Positions 62,779 through 64,000 of a DNA stretch of 64,000 bases are shown piece by piece; the stretch's first letter is position 1, and every line of letters starts with the position of its first letter. Source of the stretch: Microbacterium sp. SYP-A9085 (GTDB lineage: Bacteria; Actinomycetota; Actinomycetes; Actinomycetales; Microbacteriaceae); assembly GCF_009649635.1 (NCBI RefSeq), contig NZ_WJII01000001.1, forward strand, positions 930,001-994,000, written 5' to 3'. The position numbers and the translations under genes were made by a program. The notes below the pieces were generated by a model that searched no databases, was not told where the DNA came from, and saw only the letters and a program-made list of their open reading frames with translations.

Positions 62779-63912
62779 ATGCCCATCACCCGGCCCGCGG
62801 CGCCCGTGGTCCTCGACGGTGTCGAGCTGCGCGTCCTGCACATCCCCCTCGTCGCGCCGTTCACGACGTCGTTCGGCACCGAGACGGTGCGCGAGGTGAT
62901 CGTCGTGCGGGCCCTGACCGCCGACGGCGACGGCTGGGGTGAGATCGTCACGCAGGCGGCTCCGCTGTACTCGAGCGAGTACACGCAGGGGGCGTGGGAT
63001 GTCGCGGTGCGCCACCTCATCCCCGCGCTGCTCGACGCGCGCACAGTCGCCCCGGAGCAGGTGGCCGAGATCCTCGACCCGTTCGTCGGGCACCGGATGG
63101 CGAAGGCCGGCCTCGAGCTCGCGATCCTCGACGCGGCGCTGCGCGCCGAAGGCCGCCCGCTCGGCGCGTACCTCGGCGCCGTGCGCGACCGGGTCCCATC
63201 CGGCGTCTCGGTCGGGATCCAGCGCGACCCGGCGACCCTCGTCGATGTGGTCCGCAGATACCTCGACGAGGGGTACGTGCGGATCAAGATAAAGATCGCA
63301 CCCGGCCGCGACGTCGCCGAGACGGCCGCCGTGCGCGACGCGTTCGGCGTCATCCCGCTGCAGGTGGACGCGAACTCCGCCTACACGCTCGCCGACGTCG
63401 ACACGCTCGCCGAGCTCGACCGGTTCGACCTGCTCCTGATCGAGCAGCCGCTGGCCGAGGACGACATCGTCGACCACGCCACACTCGCGCGGCGCCTGAA
63501 GACCCCGATCTGCCTGGACGAGTCGATCGTCTCCGCGAAGGCGGCCGCCGACGCGCTCGCTCTGGGTGCGGCATCCGTCGTCAACATCAAGGCGGGACGG
63601 GTGGGCGGCTACCTCGAGGCGGTGCGCCTCCACGACCTGTGCCGGGATGCGGGGGTGCCGGTGTGGTGCGGCGGGATGCTGGAGACCGGCATCGGCCGCG
63701 CCGCGAACGCCGCGCTCGCGGCCCTGCCCGGGTTCACGCTGCCCGGCGACGTGTCGGCCTCGCACCGCTTCTATGCGCGCGACATCGTCACCGAGCCCGC
63801 GGTGCTCGAGGACGGCCACATCGCGGTGCCCACCGGCGCCGGGCTGGGCGTCGAGATCGACCCGGTCGCCCTGGACGATTTCACCGTGGAGCGGATCGAA
63901 CTGCGGCGCTGA
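62779..63912 (+). CDS. o-Succinylbenzoate synthase / N-succinylamino-acid racemase family (enolase superfamily)
   Basis: Enolase-superfamily enzyme of 377 residues. The acid/base lysines appear as YVRIKIKIAPG (KxK, about 172) and NIKAGRVGGY (about 273). Metal ligands appear as LQVDANSAY (Asp about 197), LLIEQPL (Glu about 222) and ICLDESI (Asp/Glu about 247). This subfamily includes MenC of menaquinone synthesis and promiscuous N-succinylamino-acid racemases. No other men gene is nearby but a GNAT acyltransferase is, favouring racemisation of N-acyl amino acids. An in-frame GTG two codons upstream is an alternative start. Confidence 0.87.
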   Translation: MPITRPAAPVVLDGVELRVLHIPLVAPFTTSFGTETVREVIVVRALTADGDGWGEIVTQAAPLYSSEYTQGAWDVAVRHLIPALLDARTVAPEQVAEILDPFVGHRMAKAGLELAILDAALRAEGRPLGAYLGAVRDRVPSGVSVGIQRDPATLVDVVRRYLDEGYVRIKIKIAPGRDVAETAAVRDAFGVIPLQVDANSAYTLADVDTLAELDRFDLLLIEQPLAEDDIVDHATLARRLKTPICLDESIVSAKAAADALALGAASVVNIKAGRVGGYLEAVRLHDLCRDAGVPVWCGGMLETGIGRAANAALAALPGFTLPGDVSASHRFYARDIVTEPAVLEDGHIAVPTGAGLGVEIDPVALDDFTVERIELRR

Positions 63913-63914
63913 GC

Positions 63915-63980
63915 CGGTTTCGGTCGTCGCAAAACGCGACCTGGCGGCATCCGAACCCGCATTTCGTGACGACCGAACCG
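63915..63980 (+). terminator. Terminator-like hairpin after the racemase gene
   Basis: Arms CGGTTTCGGTCGTC (63915-63928) and GACGACCGAACCG (63968-63980) pair with a single bulged T, starting just after the stop. The loop is about 39 nt and contains further partial pairing. Confidence 0.55.
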
Positions 63981-64000
63981 CGCGCCCCTAGGCTGACGAC

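Overview
The window is a high-GC stretch (about 70% G+C by eye) with frequent GTG starts, AGGAGG-type ribosome sites, tightly coupled operons and many GGATGCC/GCATCC hairpins. Gene content (MntR/DtxR, IclR regulators, pntAB, ROK and LacI sugar loci, an actinobacterial-style phd/pca aromatic pathway) points to an actinobacterium, most likely Microbacteriaceae close to Microbacterium. This is inferred from reading the sequence; no database search was possible.

Layout. 0-10 kb: end of a GH15 glycosidase, an ABC-2 exporter pair, a flavin reductase, a RibD/DHFR-like reductase, exonuclease III, a YbhB protein and the pntAB transhydrogenase. 10-17 kb: pyrE, then a sugar regulon (LacI regulator, lipoprotein binding protein, two permeases, ROK kinase) with a catabolite-type operator, and a NagD-like HAD phosphatase coupled to a 33-residue membrane peptide. 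17-26.6 kb: an SDR, a manganese unit (mntH-mntR with two operator boxes), a TrmH/SpoU methyltransferase, a MATE exporter, an isochorismatase-type hydrolase, an M13 peptidase and a class-A-beta-lactamase-like protein that has lost its catalytic residues.

26.8-60.1 kb is the core: a catabolic superregion for lignin-derived aromatic acids. An MFS transporter and a PadR regulator flank metF-purU-ligM, a tetrahydrofolate-dependent O-demethylation and one-carbon disposal module. Next comes one long operon with genes in the order phdB-C-D-E-A (CoA-dependent side-chain shortening of phenylpropanoids) followed by livG-F-H-M-K (an ABC importer), with a divergent MarR regulator. Two divergent CynX-type MFS transporters, pobA, an IclR regulator and a MobA-like hydroxylase lead to the protocatechuate branch: pcaHG-pcaBDC-pcaIJF-pcaR. 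Together these can take p-coumarate/ferulate-type acids to 4-hydroxybenzoate or vanillate, then protocatechuate, then succinyl-CoA and acetyl-CoA. Several operators can be read directly: a shared TCACTAT-N4-ATAGTGA box before pcaH and between the MFS pair, two PcaR-like boxes before pcaI, and a 24-bp perfect palindrome in the metF promoter.

60.1-64 kb: a small acidic protein, a drug-type MFS exporter, and a GNAT protein next to a MenC/N-succinylamino-acid racemase homologue.

Gaps between genes hold at least four families of extragenic repeats: a ~62-bp palindromic unit in an 8-copy array plus a solo copy, an 87-bp palindromic element in three copies, a 20-bp tandem repeat at two loci, and a 55-bp dispersed element in two inverted copies. 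No rRNA, tRNA, CRISPR array, insertion sequence or prophage was seen.
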